From positions 1 to 64,000 of the forward strand of contig CAJXMD010000004.1 of NCBI GenBank assembly GCA_913056165.1: a stretch of DNA of 64,000 nt, given 5' to 3'. The DNA is from an uncultured Halieaceae bacterium (GTDB taxonomy: Bacteria; Pseudomonadota; Gammaproteobacteria; Pseudomonadales; Halieaceae). Below are positions 20,301 to 29,532 of this stretch, piece after piece (position 1 is the first letter of the stretch; every line of letters begins with the position of its first letter). The notes under the pieces are model-generated. The model made no database searches. It worked only from the letters and a program-made list of their open reading frames with translations, and was not told the origin of the DNA. The translations under genes and the position numbers were made by a program.

Positions 20301-21210
20301 TGTTCAATCCCATTTTCCGGAGTGTGGCTGCCGCAACTTCACGCGCCGCGGCCGCAACGTTATTGCGCGAGTATCCGAGTTCGTCGACCTCTGGTTGGTA
20401 GTGAACAACCGCATTGCGCCCAGCGTAAAGAATGATGTCAGGAAACAGCGGATGCTCGTCACGTGAGACAGGAAGATCACAAGGTTTGCCCACCCCATCA
20501 CAAAACAGTTCAAGGTAGGCTTTCCAGCTGAGATTTTCATCACCAACCAGATAGTTCTTGCCGCCGATACCGTGCAGCAGCGCTCCTTCGATCGCCTCGG
20601 ACATCGATTGCGATGCGATGAAATTCATACCCCCATCAGGAGCAACCATCGGCACTCCCTCAAGTGACCCGAGTCCAAACATCACCAGTGCCTCCAGATG
20701 CGGTATGGCCGCACCGGGCGCATAACCGAGGATAAACGGCGCATCCAGACTGCAGACATTGAAACCCTCATCATTCAACGCAACCGAATCCCGCTGCGAC
20801 AGGTAACGTGACCGAACATAGCCGTCGGTCTCAATCAACTCGGGAACGATGTGCGGATAATAGCTACCCACTAACACGCATCGTTGTATGCCCGCCTGCT
20901 TTGCGCGTTGCATGAAAGCAGGCACTGCAACCGAATTGACATCATGAAAATAGACAGTGGGATCTGTGCCAGGGGTCAAATGACGAGGGTCATTTGCAGC
21001 ACAAAACACGAGACCCTCGAAGGCTTGCAGGGTCTGATCGCTGATGCTGTTGTCTACGTAACTTCCAGGTATGTGCGCGAAGGTACTCATCTCAGTGCCT
21101 GAAGCAGGCTCACCACGTGATGAAATTGTTACCTCGTGTCCCCGAGCGCGGAGATACAGCGCTGCGTGAGCGCCAGTAAGACCTGTACCGCCAACGATCA
21201 GAATTTTCAT
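20290..21210 (-). CDS. NAD-dependent epimerase/dehydratase
   Basis: MKILIVGGTGLTGAHAALYLRARGHEVTISSR extended-SDR N-terminus. Confidence 0.82.
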   Translation of the reverse strand: MKILIVGGTGLTGAHAALYLRARGHEVTISSRGEPASGTEMSTFAHIPGSYVDNSISDQTLQAFEGLVFCAANDPRHLTPGTDPTVYFHDVNSVAVPAFMQRAKQAGIQRCVLVGSYYPHIVPELIETDGYVRSRYLSQRDSVALNDEGFNVCSLDAPFILGYAPGAAIPHLEALVMFGLGSLEGVPMVAPDGGMNFIASQSMSEAIEGALLHGIGGKNYLVGDENLSWKAYLELFCDGVGKPCDLPVSRDEHPLFPDIILYAGRNAVVHYQPEVDELGYSRNNVAAAAREVAAATLRKMGLNNAD

Positions 21211-21256
21211 GTTCGTTATCCCCTATACCTTTGTAGAGAGCCACAAGCTGCCAAAA

Positions 21257-21274
21257 TGTCAATGCAAATTGACA
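21257..21274. promoter_or_regulatory. Inverted repeat TGTCAAT-GCAA-ATTGACA, candidate operator
   Basis: Perfect 7-bp arms in the divergent intergenic region between 20290-21210(-) and 21324-21857(+). Confidence 0.5.
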
Positions 21275-21323
21275 GTAAGTATACGCATATTTACCATCTC
21301 GCAGTGTACTAGAGAAGCATCGT

Positions 21324-21857
21324 ATGGAGGGAATTCAAATGGAAGACATCGCCACCTTACGCGACAAGGACGCCATCCGCGAACTGGCCCTACTTTACTG
21401 CCGTGGCGTTGACCGAAAAGACCCTGAGCTGCTTCGCGAGCTATATGCCGATGGTGCCACAGACACCCATGGCAACGACTTTGACGGCAGCGCCCAAGAC
21501 TTCGTCGCGTTTTTGGAAAAATCATTTCCAATCATGCCCTACAGCGGACACCATGTGTGCAACCACCTTATCTCGCTCGATGGTGACACTGCCGAAGGGG
21601 AAGTCTACGCATTGGCGTACCATATTCTGCAGGGCGAAAAACCCGATGAATGGGTAGAGCATTTTCTCAGCGTGCGCTACCTTGACCACTACCAGCGAGA
21701 GAGCGACGGCAAGTGGCGTTTCGCCAGCCGTGTAGTGCATTATGACATCCAACGAATCGGACCCTGTGAGCCTCCATTGCACCAGCTAGACGCTATCGAT
21801 GATCCTAGCTTCAACGTTCTCGCATCACGCTTGTTTGCAAGAGGTCCAAGAGCCTGA
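21324..21857 (+). CDS. NTF2-like/SnoaL-like protein
   Basis: DKDAIRELALLYCRGVDRKDPELLRELYADGATDTHGNDFDG...HYQRESDGKWRFASRVVHYD; likely start MEDIATL. Confidence 0.85.
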   Translation: MEGIQMEDIATLRDKDAIRELALLYCRGVDRKDPELLRELYADGATDTHGNDFDGSAQDFVAFLEKSFPIMPYSGHHVCNHLISLDGDTAEGEVYALAYHILQGEKPDEWVEHFLSVRYLDHYQRESDGKWRFASRVVHYDIQRIGPCEPPLHQLDAIDDPSFNVLASRLFARGPRA

Positions 21858-21873
21858 ACGGTCATATTAACTA

Positions 21874-22308
21874 ATGAATAATATCGAAACCAACAAGCAA
21901 CTCACACGAGCTTTCTTCGAAGCACTGCAGACTGGAGACGGCCATCAGATAGCAGATTTTTACGCTGATAACGGTCGCGTTGTCACAATGGGCAACACGC
22001 TGATTTCAGGGTCTCACGAAAAGGAGGAGATCCGCCAATTTGCAGCAGGTGTGCTGGAGGCATTTCCTAATGGACTCGTGTTTTCGGTGCACACGCTGAC
22101 TGCAGAAAACGATCGCGTCGCTGTCGAAGCATCCTCCCGCGGCATACATTCATCCGGCCTTCCTTACGAAAACCACTACCATTTCCTGTTCACCTGGAGA
22201 GACGGCAAGCTGATGGAATTGAAGGAATACATGGACACTGAAGTCATTACCGACGTGCTCTGCGCAGGCCATCGCCCCCAGCCCGCCACCACTGGAGAAC
22301 ACGCATGA
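21874..22308 (+). CDS. NTF2-like/SnoaL-like protein (ketosteroid isomerase-related)
   Basis: QLTRAFFEALQTGDGHQIADFYADNGRVVTMGNTLISG...GKLMELKEYMDTEVITDVL. Confidence 0.85.
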   Translation: MNNIETNKQLTRAFFEALQTGDGHQIADFYADNGRVVTMGNTLISGSHEKEEIRQFAAGVLEAFPNGLVFSVHTLTAENDRVAVEASSRGIHSSGLPYENHYHFLFTWRDGKLMELKEYMDTEVITDVLCAGHRPQPATTGEHA

Positions 22309-22829
22309 CAGTACTCAGCGACGCGACACTGCGAGCCACTGCGGATAAACTGATCGCTGCTCATGCTGAAGCCTCACGCACCAACGAGTGGACATTCTTT
22401 GTTGATGAGCTCTACGCGCCCAACTGCATCTACACGTGCGAGTATGCTGGCGTTATGCGTGTGGTCGCCAACGGCATCGATGAAATCAAGGCAACCCACT
22501 ATGGGCGCGATATGCAGGTCGGCTGGGAAGGCTGGACGTTTCCATACGAGAATGTCTACACCGGCACGAGCAACCGCCTAGTCACCCACTGGTATAACCG
22601 AGGTCCGGGACGAAGGACGGATGGCAGTTTTTTTCAAACCCCGGGCATCTCGTTTATCACTCTCGACGAAGACGCCAGGATCTGCGAACAGTTCGATATG
22701 TTTGATCTCGCCCACCAGATGCTGTTGTGCGACGAGCTCGAGGCTGCTGGTTTACTATCCGCCACGCTCAAGCAGCAATGGGTCCTGCCGATGAAAGAGC
22801 GGCTTATAAATCAACTCGGCGATCAATAA
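22305..22829 (+). CDS. NTF2-like family protein
   Basis: 174 aa; start overlaps the upstream stop (ATGA); WTFFVDELYAPNCIYTCEYAGVMRVVANGIDEIKATHYGRDM. Confidence 0.75.
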   Translation: MTVLSDATLRATADKLIAAHAEASRTNEWTFFVDELYAPNCIYTCEYAGVMRVVANGIDEIKATHYGRDMQVGWEGWTFPYENVYTGTSNRLVTHWYNRGPGRRTDGSFFQTPGISFITLDEDARICEQFDMFDLAHQMLLCDELEAAGLLSATLKQQWVLPMKERLINQLGDQ

Positions 22830-23584
22830 GGAAGCGTCACAGACGCCGCATTATCAACGGGCACAGCCACACCATTTATGTGGCAAGCATCGTCCGATGC
22901 GAGAAACAGAATCGTCCTGGCGATATCCTCCGGCTCGCACATGTAATGCCCCGTACTCGCGCGCACAGCAGCGAGCATCTGCTCACGGAGCTCGCCCTGC
23001 ACTTCAGGAGGGAACATCGGCGGATCAATCGCACCCGGATGAACGCTGTTACAACGCACCTTATTTCGCTCGCTGACACAATGCACCGCAACGCTCTGGG
23101 TTAGAGATGCGACCGCTGCTTTGCTAGCAGCGTATACCGGAGTGATCGGACTGCCGCCAAGTGCGGCAAATGATGAGAGATTAATGATCGAACCGCCACC
23201 ACTGGCACTCAGTATAGGTAGCATGTGCTTCACTGACAGAAATACACTTTGCGCATTGACCGCAAACGACCGATTCCAGTTCTCGAGCGTTTCCTCGGTA
23301 ATCGGATTGGCCACACACATAGCCGCGTTGTTGACCACGATATCCAGGCGCCCGTATTCACCCTGAACTCTCGCTGCGAGCGCCTGCCACTGCCCCTCGT
23401 CGGAGACGTCCTGCTTCAGGAACAGACCACCTCTACGCTCGACCTGATTGATCGGAGCCATGTCACCGAGATCGGTACAGATGACTGTCGCGCCCTCTTG
23501 CGCAAACAGTCGAGCCGTTGCGCCACCAACGTTACCAGCGGCGCCAGTCACGATTGCCACCTTATCCTTGAGTCTGTCGACCAT
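22823..23584 (-). CDS. SDR family oxidoreductase
   Basis: KVAIVTGAAGNVGGATARLFAQEGA; VNNAAMC; YAASKAAV. Confidence 0.88.
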   Translation of the reverse strand: MVDRLKDKVAIVTGAAGNVGGATARLFAQEGATVICTDLGDMAPINQVERRGGLFLKQDVSDEGQWQALAARVQGEYGRLDIVVNNAAMCVANPITEETLENWNRSFAVNAQSVFLSVKHMLPILSASGGGSIINLSSFAALGGSPITPVYAASKAAVASLTQSVAVHCVSERNKVRCNSVHPGAIDPPMFPPEVQGELREQMLAAVRASTGHYMCEPEDIARTILFLASDDACHINGVAVPVDNAASVTLPY

Positions 23585-23614
23585 GTTTCAATCCTGCATT
23601 ACTGAGGTAAATAG

Positions 23615-24439
23615 TTAATGAGCAACATCTCCATAAAAGGCTTTTGACATTTTCTCCATAAGCGCCAAACGTTGCCGACGCTCATCTTCGACTTTGTGGG
23701 CATGTGCATCGTTACCCTGGAACGCGAATACATGTAGCGGCGTATCACCGAAGCGTTGCAGCAAGGTTTCGATAACATCATCCGGCTCAAGCAATCCCGG
23801 CACAGACAGGTTGCGTTCATCGAGCAATTTGTTAAGTGATGGCGTATTCATCGCCCCACACACCGCGCAGATAACGTCCACACCCTTGGGTGACAGTTCC
23901 GCCCACAATGATTCAGCGAAATTGAGTCCAAAGGCCTTGGTAGCACTGTAAACAACACCACCTGCCTGTCCACCCAACGCAGCGCCGGATGACATCACGA
24001 TAATCCCGCCACAGCCTCGCTCCACCATCGTTGCCGCGAAGTGATGCGCCGGCTCCACCAGAGCCGTGATATTACGTTGTAACATTTCCTGCCAAGCCAG
24101 GAGCGGTGCCGTCAGAAACGCTGCTCCATGGGGATCACTGCCTGCATTTGATACGAACAGTCCGATATCAAGGCCATCTGCGGCATCAATAACGCGCTGA
24201 CCAGCACCTGGCTGATACAGGTCGATACTGGCGGTGCGTGTCTCGACCCCATATTGCTGTTTCAATTCCTGCGACAGTGCGCTCAATGGGCCCTCGCGTC
24301 GCGCAATCAACACGATATTGAGGCCAAGACTGGCCAGCTTGCGAGCAAACGCCGCGCCGGTGCCGTCTGAAGCACCCGTGATGATGGCCCATGGACCGTA
24401 GGCCGCGATAAATGCGGACGGGGCGTTCAGTTTGCTCAT
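23615..24439 (-). CDS. SDR family oxidoreductase (17beta-HSD12-like)
   Basis: WAIITGASDGTGAAFARKLASLGLNIVLIARR; VSNAGSDPHG; YSATKAFGLNFAESLWAEL; ORF to 24499, likely start MSKLNAPS. Confidence 0.85.
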   Translation of the reverse strand: MSKLNAPSAFIAAYGPWAIITGASDGTGAAFARKLASLGLNIVLIARREGPLSALSQELKQQYGVETRTASIDLYQPGAGQRVIDAADGLDIGLFVSNAGSDPHGAAFLTAPLLAWQEMLQRNITALVEPAHHFAATMVERGCGGIIVMSSGAALGGQAGGVVYSATKAFGLNFAESLWAELSPKGVDVICAVCGAMNTPSLNKLLDERNLSVPGLLEPDDVIETLLQRFGDTPLHVFAFQGNDAHAHKVEDERRQRLALMEKMSKAFYGDVAH

Positions 24440-24627
24440 AGTTCTACCCTGGGATGATGATGTGTCCATGATGCTCCTGCGGGCGTGCAGCGCCAGCAAT
24501 CAGACTGAGTCTCGGAACCATTATATTCGGTGTGCATGTCAGGTATCGGCATCGTCCAAATGCGCGCTGGTCGGGACAGCGTTAGATGAGACGATGATGC
24601 CGCTATCAAGCTATCGAGGATGACAAC

Positions 24628-25011
24628 ATGACCACGGCCTATTGGAGCGTACTGATCGCGGCCTACCTTCCGATTATCTGGACTGCAGCCGCCAAATTTA
24701 CTGGAGGAGACTTCAAGGACGCCGAAAACCGGTCTCCGAGAGACTTTCTTGAGACCCTAACCGGATGGCGAAAGCGTGCCCATTGGGCACAGTTAAATGG
24801 TTTTGAGGCGTTTCCGCCCTTTGCCGCTGCCGTCATCATTGCGCACCAGCAACACGCCCCCCAGACCACGATAGATCTGCTCGCTGTGGCGTTTGTAGCG
24901 CTCAGGGTGCTTCACGGGGTTTTCTATATAGGAGACCTAGGCTACCCGCGCAGTATTACCTGGTTCGGAGCCGTCGGCTGCGTCATCGCTCTGTTTGCCA
25001 TCAGCACTTGA
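24628..25011 (+). CDS. MAPEG family membrane protein
   Basis: 127 aa hydrophobic; RAHWAQLNGFEAFPPFAAAVIIA...ALRVLHGVFYIGD. Confidence 0.82.
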   Translation: MTTAYWSVLIAAYLPIIWTAAAKFTGGDFKDAENRSPRDFLETLTGWRKRAHWAQLNGFEAFPPFAAAVIIAHQQHAPQTTIDLLAVAFVALRVLHGVFYIGDLGYPRSITWFGAVGCVIALFAIST

Positions 25012-25191
25012 GGGGCATCTGGATACGACCTTCGCTCAAGGCATTCAATCAATGCCCATCAGATCCGATGGGGTCTGAATGAACGGTAGTAGAGCCGATT
25101 TAGCGCCTGCGTAGCTGCTGTCTGTTCGGACTATGCAGTGGACCCTTACTTCGATGGGTTAGCGCTTGTTCAAACAAGATGTTTAAAATAA

Positions 25192-25213
25192 CATTTCAAT
25201 CGTTACGTTTTTC
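25192..25213 (+). promoter_or_regulatory. Shared palindromic operator, site 4 (CATTTCA-AT-CGTTACG + T5CG)
   Basis: 10/14 to consensus with one perfect half-site; 41 bp before the ATG at 25249. Confidence 0.5.
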
Positions 25214-25248
25214 GACATTTCGCAGAGCCCAGATTAGGAGACCGCCCA

Positions 25249-26019
25249 ATGAGTTCAGCAGATTTCCCAGATGGCATTGCCCTTGTAATCGGTGGCAGCG
25301 GCGGATCCGGCGCCGTCATCTGTGAAGAGCTGGCCCGTGCGGGTAGCGACGTCGCATTGACCTACCACGGCAATGAGCAACGCGCGGCAGAAACGACTGA
25401 TCGCCTCAAAGCGATGGGGCGCCATGCTGAATACCACCAGCTATCAATCGGAGACAGCAAGCGCGTCAAGGCAATGATTGATGAGATCGCCTCAAGGCAC
25501 CGCATCCACACTGTGGTGGTGGCGGCAGGCTCTGACATCGAGCAGCTGATGATCCGTGACCTGACACCGGAAAAGTGGAAAGCGGTTGTCGATGCCGATC
25601 TTAATGGGTTTTTCAATATCGTACATGCATCCCTACCCCATATGAAAGCCGGTGGTGGCGGTTCTTATGTGCACATAAGCTCTGCCGGTTTGCACAAGTG
25701 GCCGGAACGTGACGTATTGTCGGTCGCGCCTAAGGCTGCGATTGAGTGGCTGATTCAGGGGATTGCCAAGGAAGAAGGTCAATTCGGCATCCGCGCCAAT
25801 AGCGTCGCAATAGGCGTTATCAACGCCGGTATCTTCAAACGCCTCTGGGCCGACGGCACCTTCGATGAACAATGGAAAGATGCCGTACAGGCTGGCCTTT
25901 GCGTGAAGCGCTGGGGCGAACCAGATGAAGTCGCCCATGCAGTTGTCTACCTTGCCTCCCAGCGTGCCGCTTACGTCACCGGACAGATCCTCTCTGTCGA
26001 CGGTGGCTACGGCGTCTGA
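25249..26019 (+). CDS. SDR family oxidoreductase
   Basis: ALVIGGSGGSGAVICEELARAGSDVALTYHGN; C-terminal AAYVTGQILSVDGGYGV. Catalytic Tyr region atypical (HISSAGLHKWPERDVLSVAPKAA). Confidence 0.83.
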   Translation: MSSADFPDGIALVIGGSGGSGAVICEELARAGSDVALTYHGNEQRAAETTDRLKAMGRHAEYHQLSIGDSKRVKAMIDEIASRHRIHTVVVAAGSDIEQLMIRDLTPEKWKAVVDADLNGFFNIVHASLPHMKAGGGGSYVHISSAGLHKWPERDVLSVAPKAAIEWLIQGIAKEEGQFGIRANSVAIGVINAGIFKRLWADGTFDEQWKDAVQAGLCVKRWGEPDEVAHAVVYLASQRAAYVTGQILSVDGGYGV

Positions 26020-26044
26020 TGCAGCTTATTGAGGGATTGCAAGC

Positions 26045-27043
26045 ATGAAAGTCCTGGTTACCGGCGCAACCGGATTTATCGGCAGCCATATCGTCGACCA
26101 GGCGGTCAACGCTGGATACCAGGTAGGCGTACTGGCGCGCAATCCAGACAAGCAGCGTAGCGTTCTCGCCAAACTCGGTGTCGATCTCGACAGCGTCAAT
26201 GTGCACCAAGGTGATGTACTCGACGCAGACTGGGCGTCATTGCTGCCCGGCTACGAAGCGCTAATACACAGCGCTGGCATGATGTCCAAGAACATGGCTG
26301 ATGCCAACAAACTCTGGGCGCTCAATGTAACTGCCAGCGACCTGTTGCTTAAATCCGCAGTGGACCTCGGGCTGGATCCTGTCATTCACCTGTCCAGCTT
26401 TATGGCCATGTTTCCGCCGCAAGGCGACGTTATCAAGGCCGACGACCCGGTTAAAGAGCCCGACTCGATGTACGCCAAGACCAAGGCGCAGGCTGAACGC
26501 GACGCACGCGCTCTGCAGGCCACCGGGGCACCTGTTGTTTGCGTTTATCCCGCATCCGTGAACGGCCCGCAAGACCCCACCGTCGGCAGCGGTCAGGAAT
26601 TTATCGCCAATGGGATCAACGAAGGAAAAATGTTGGTGACCGAAGGTGGACTGACATTCACCGACGTTCGTGACCTTGCCCTGCTGGTAACACGCCTGCT
26701 GGAACCCGGCAAAGGCCCTCGCCGCATCATGTCAACAGCCGACTACCTGACGCACCAGCAAATTCTGGACCTGATGAGCGAATTGTCAGGAAAAGAAATC
26801 GCGGCTGTACGGATGCCAGGCTGGCTAATGCGCATGATCGGCCGCATCGCAGACATCAAGCAGAAGCTATTCAGAGGCCCCACGCCGGAGCTTACCTACG
26901 AAACCGCCATGGTGCTGACCAAATGTGTTCCGCAAGCTGACGCCGAGGCTAGAGCTATTCTTGGTAACGATATTATCGGCGCGGATCAATGTCTTCGCGA
27001 TATGGTTCGATGGATGATAGAGCAAGGCATCATAAAAAGATAA
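26045..27043 (+). CDS. NAD-dependent epimerase/dehydratase, 3beta-HSD/sterol-4-carboxylate dehydrogenase-like
   Basis: MKVLVTGATGFIGSHIVDQAVNAGYQVGVLARNP; MYAKTKAQAERDARAL (YxxxK). Confidence 0.85.
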   Translation: MKVLVTGATGFIGSHIVDQAVNAGYQVGVLARNPDKQRSVLAKLGVDLDSVNVHQGDVLDADWASLLPGYEALIHSAGMMSKNMADANKLWALNVTASDLLLKSAVDLGLDPVIHLSSFMAMFPPQGDVIKADDPVKEPDSMYAKTKAQAERDARALQATGAPVVCVYPASVNGPQDPTVGSGQEFIANGINEGKMLVTEGGLTFTDVRDLALLVTRLLEPGKGPRRIMSTADYLTHQQILDLMSELSGKEIAAVRMPGWLMRMIGRIADIKQKLFRGPTPELTYETAMVLTKCVPQADAEARAILGNDIIGADQCLRDMVRWMIEQGIIKR

Positions 27044-27057
27044 AAGGAGATAATGCG

Positions 27058-27924
27058 ATGGCAAACGGATACTGGCTCTCCAAAAACCCGGATAAGGCCT
27101 GGGCAGAAAAGTTTTTCCTGACCGTCATTCCGTGGTGGTTTTTCTACAACATGTTGATGGTCCAAATGGGATGGCTTCAAACCGGCACTTTTTGGAACTT
27201 CATGCAGAACTTCCTGATGTGGTTCCCGTACTGCGTAATGGTTCCGTGGTTTCTACGTCGCAACTCTGGAATCCCATGGCACGAAAGTTACTGGTTTAAG
27301 TTTAACCTGTATCTATTTTGGCTGATTTTCTTCGTTACCTACTTTCACACCGAGTATTTTTTTGAGGTGCTAGGCCTGCGCTACCGCTTCCCTGAAGTAA
27401 CGCTGTACTTAGACTCAGCACTGGTTGGGCCAGCGGAAAGTACGGCCTTGGAAACTTTCCAGAAAATACCCCCTTCCATGTATTTCAACTCAATCGTTTT
27501 CTTTATCGTCTATCACGTCAGTGCGGTGATTGTCATGCGACGCATTCGAACAATGACGATCGGCTGGAGCTCCGGTGCATCAAAATTCATTGCTTGGTGC
27601 GCAATTGTTGGACTGATCTCGGCTTTCTGGGGGTGGGGCGAAACCTACATGTATTTCGTCATGATCGCACACCCAGAAGACCCCGCTTCCGTGAACGTCT
27701 GGTACGAAAATCTCCATAATATGCTTTGGATCGGTTCGTGGTACTACGCACTTTACTTCGTTGTCTCGTTCCCCAATATCTATCGGCTGGATGAAGACGC
27801 CACTGGCGAACGGTGGTCAATTAGTAGAACGTTAATTGAGGCCACTTTCGCCTCGATGATCATGCTGCTGCTGATCGACCTCGCAACGTGGGGTCTGATG
27901 TTAGCGGAGATAAAGATTTACTAA
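27058..27924 (+). CDS. Cycloeucalenol cycloisomerase-like integral membrane protein
   Basis: YWLSKNPDKAWAEKFFLTVIPWWF; YWFKFNLYLFWLIFFVTYFHTEYFFEVLGLRYRFP; VFFIVYHVSAVIVMRRIR; YYALYFVVSFPNIYRLDEDATGERWSISRTLIEATFASMIMLLLIDL resemble recalled plant CPI1 segments in the same order. ORF starts 26989; MANGYW (27058) follows an RBS-like AAAGGAGA. Confidence 0.68.
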   Translation: MANGYWLSKNPDKAWAEKFFLTVIPWWFFYNMLMVQMGWLQTGTFWNFMQNFLMWFPYCVMVPWFLRRNSGIPWHESYWFKFNLYLFWLIFFVTYFHTEYFFEVLGLRYRFPEVTLYLDSALVGPAESTALETFQKIPPSMYFNSIVFFIVYHVSAVIVMRRIRTMTIGWSSGASKFIAWCAIVGLISAFWGWGETYMYFVMIAHPEDPASVNVWYENLHNMLWIGSWYYALYFVVSFPNIYRLDEDATGERWSISRTLIEATFASMIMLLLIDLATWGLMLAEIKIY

Positions 27925-28176
27925 CCCTAGATGTGCGGCGGGTGTCACGGTTGATTCCCGCCGCCCCTCTTGGCTCATCAGAGGTTACTGCCGGAAACCA
28001 CATTGCCCAGAGCATCGAAGATGGCGCTTCAACCCTTTTCATGATGTGCCTAACTTGATCTGCCGATTTAAGGCCGCCGCTTTTGATCAACACCCTAGTC
28101 AACTCCCGAAAGGTCCCGATAGACACACCAGTGATCATAGACACAAAGTAGGATATCGCTATCAATCCTGATCCGG

Positions 28177-29376
28177 TTAGATCCGCTGCAGTTTCAGCGG
28201 CACAAGCAACAGTGCTGACGGAACCAGCATCGAGGCGAAAACAAGAAAAACGATAGTAAAACTACCGGTCGAATCGAAGATCCTCCCCGCCAACCCATAG
28301 CTTGGCATGATGCATAAGGTCAGGACGGGCCCCATCAAACCCATTGCCCGACCATAGCTTTGTACACCAAAAATCAATGCCATCATTGCTCCCCACGAGG
28401 GGAGCATGCCGCCACTGGCAAGGCCTTGCATAACTGCAGCGACAATGAGCACGGGATAAGATGGCTGGAGGGCTAGTACGATAAACCCGGAGAGTGCCAG
28501 TAACTGTGCAGCTGCAAGAGCAACTTTCGGGGTAAGCCTATCAGCCGCCATCCCAAAAATAACCTTGCCAACGAGACCTGCAATTGCAATGCTCATTAGC
28601 AATGTTGCCGCACTCGACTTGGGATACCCTAAATCACTCATAAAGGGTCCGATATTCGACATCAATCCTGAGTAGGCACTGAATAATAAGCCGAGACTAA
28701 GGCCAAGAAACCAGAAGCCGCGGCTGCTTACAATTTGTCGCGTGGTCAATCCAGCCTCAGCCGTCATGCCCTCCTCACGGGGAGCCAACTCAGCTGTCAA
28801 TCCCACATCACTCGGTTTACCACGTATCAACAGCGCCACGAGAGGCACTAAAACAAACATAACAGCTAACGACATATTTTCTAGCGCTACTCGCCAGCCA
28901 TCATTACTGATCGAGGTAGCCACAAATTTAGGTACTAGAATGCCACCACAAGATGTTCCCACAGCAGCAACCCCGAGCGCCTTGCCGCGACGGATGGTGA
29001 ACCAACGCGAAATTACTGCGGATGTCGCCGTTGTGGTGGCGAGAGAGGTTGCGATTGAGGCGATAATGGCGAACACCACAACGAACGCCGTGATCGATGT
29101 CGCCATCGACAGTACCCATAACCCAATACCGAAGAACGCGGCACCCGAAGTCATTAACCAACGAACAGGAACTCGGTCAATCAAAATGCCCGCGACGGGT
29201 GAGACAAAGAGATTTAATACTGTCATACCGGTCATGGCATACATCACAGCTTCAAGCCCAACACCGAATTCCTCGCGTACGGCTGGGACCAACAAGCTAA
29301 AGCTATAGGTTACAAAGCCAACGATAAACAGGTGGGAAACAAATGCTCCACTAACAACACGCCAACCATAAAACAT
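28177..29376 (-). CDS. MFS transporter
   Basis: 399 aa, multiple hydrophobic segments; FYGWRVVSGAFVSHLFIVGFVTYSFSLLVPAV. Confidence 0.88.
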   Translation of the reverse strand: MFYGWRVVSGAFVSHLFIVGFVTYSFSLLVPAVREEFGVGLEAVMYAMTGMTVLNLFVSPVAGILIDRVPVRWLMTSGAAFFGIGLWVLSMATSITAFVVVFAIIASIATSLATTTATSAVISRWFTIRRGKALGVAAVGTSCGGILVPKFVATSISNDGWRVALENMSLAVMFVLVPLVALLIRGKPSDVGLTAELAPREEGMTAEAGLTTRQIVSSRGFWFLGLSLGLLFSAYSGLMSNIGPFMSDLGYPKSSAATLLMSIAIAGLVGKVIFGMAADRLTPKVALAAAQLLALSGFIVLALQPSYPVLIVAAVMQGLASGGMLPSWGAMMALIFGVQSYGRAMGLMGPVLTLCIMPSYGLAGRIFDSTGSFTIVFLVFASMLVPSALLLVPLKLQRI

Positions 29377-29474
29377 CGTTACATTTCCAATGGGTCAAAA
29401 CCGCACATAAGTAGGCAATCCCAATCTCGCTAGCTTCAGGTGAGACAAGCCACAGAGGCAAACGAAAACAGGCA

Positions 29475-29506
29475 TAAAAAACCCCTACATCCTTCGGAAG
29501 CAGGGG
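29475..29506 (-). terminator. Rho-independent terminator
   Basis: Minus-strand read: CCCCTGCTTCC-gaa-GGATGTAGGGG followed by TTTTTT; downstream of the ADC-like gene. Confidence 0.8.
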
Positions 29507-29532
29507 CGATCGCTAATTGGCTGAGTTTCGCG

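Noticed and set aside
19804-20466. 220-aa plus-strand ORF
   Set aside because: Antisense to the overlapping epimerase and SnoaL-like genes; no family signature
27860-28165. 101-aa minus-strand ORF
   Set aside because: Overlaps the end of the CPI-like gene; no domain features, likely spurious
28742-29308. 188-aa plus-strand ORF
   Set aside because: Antisense to the well-supported MFS transporter at 28177-29376; low-complexity composition, a frame shadow
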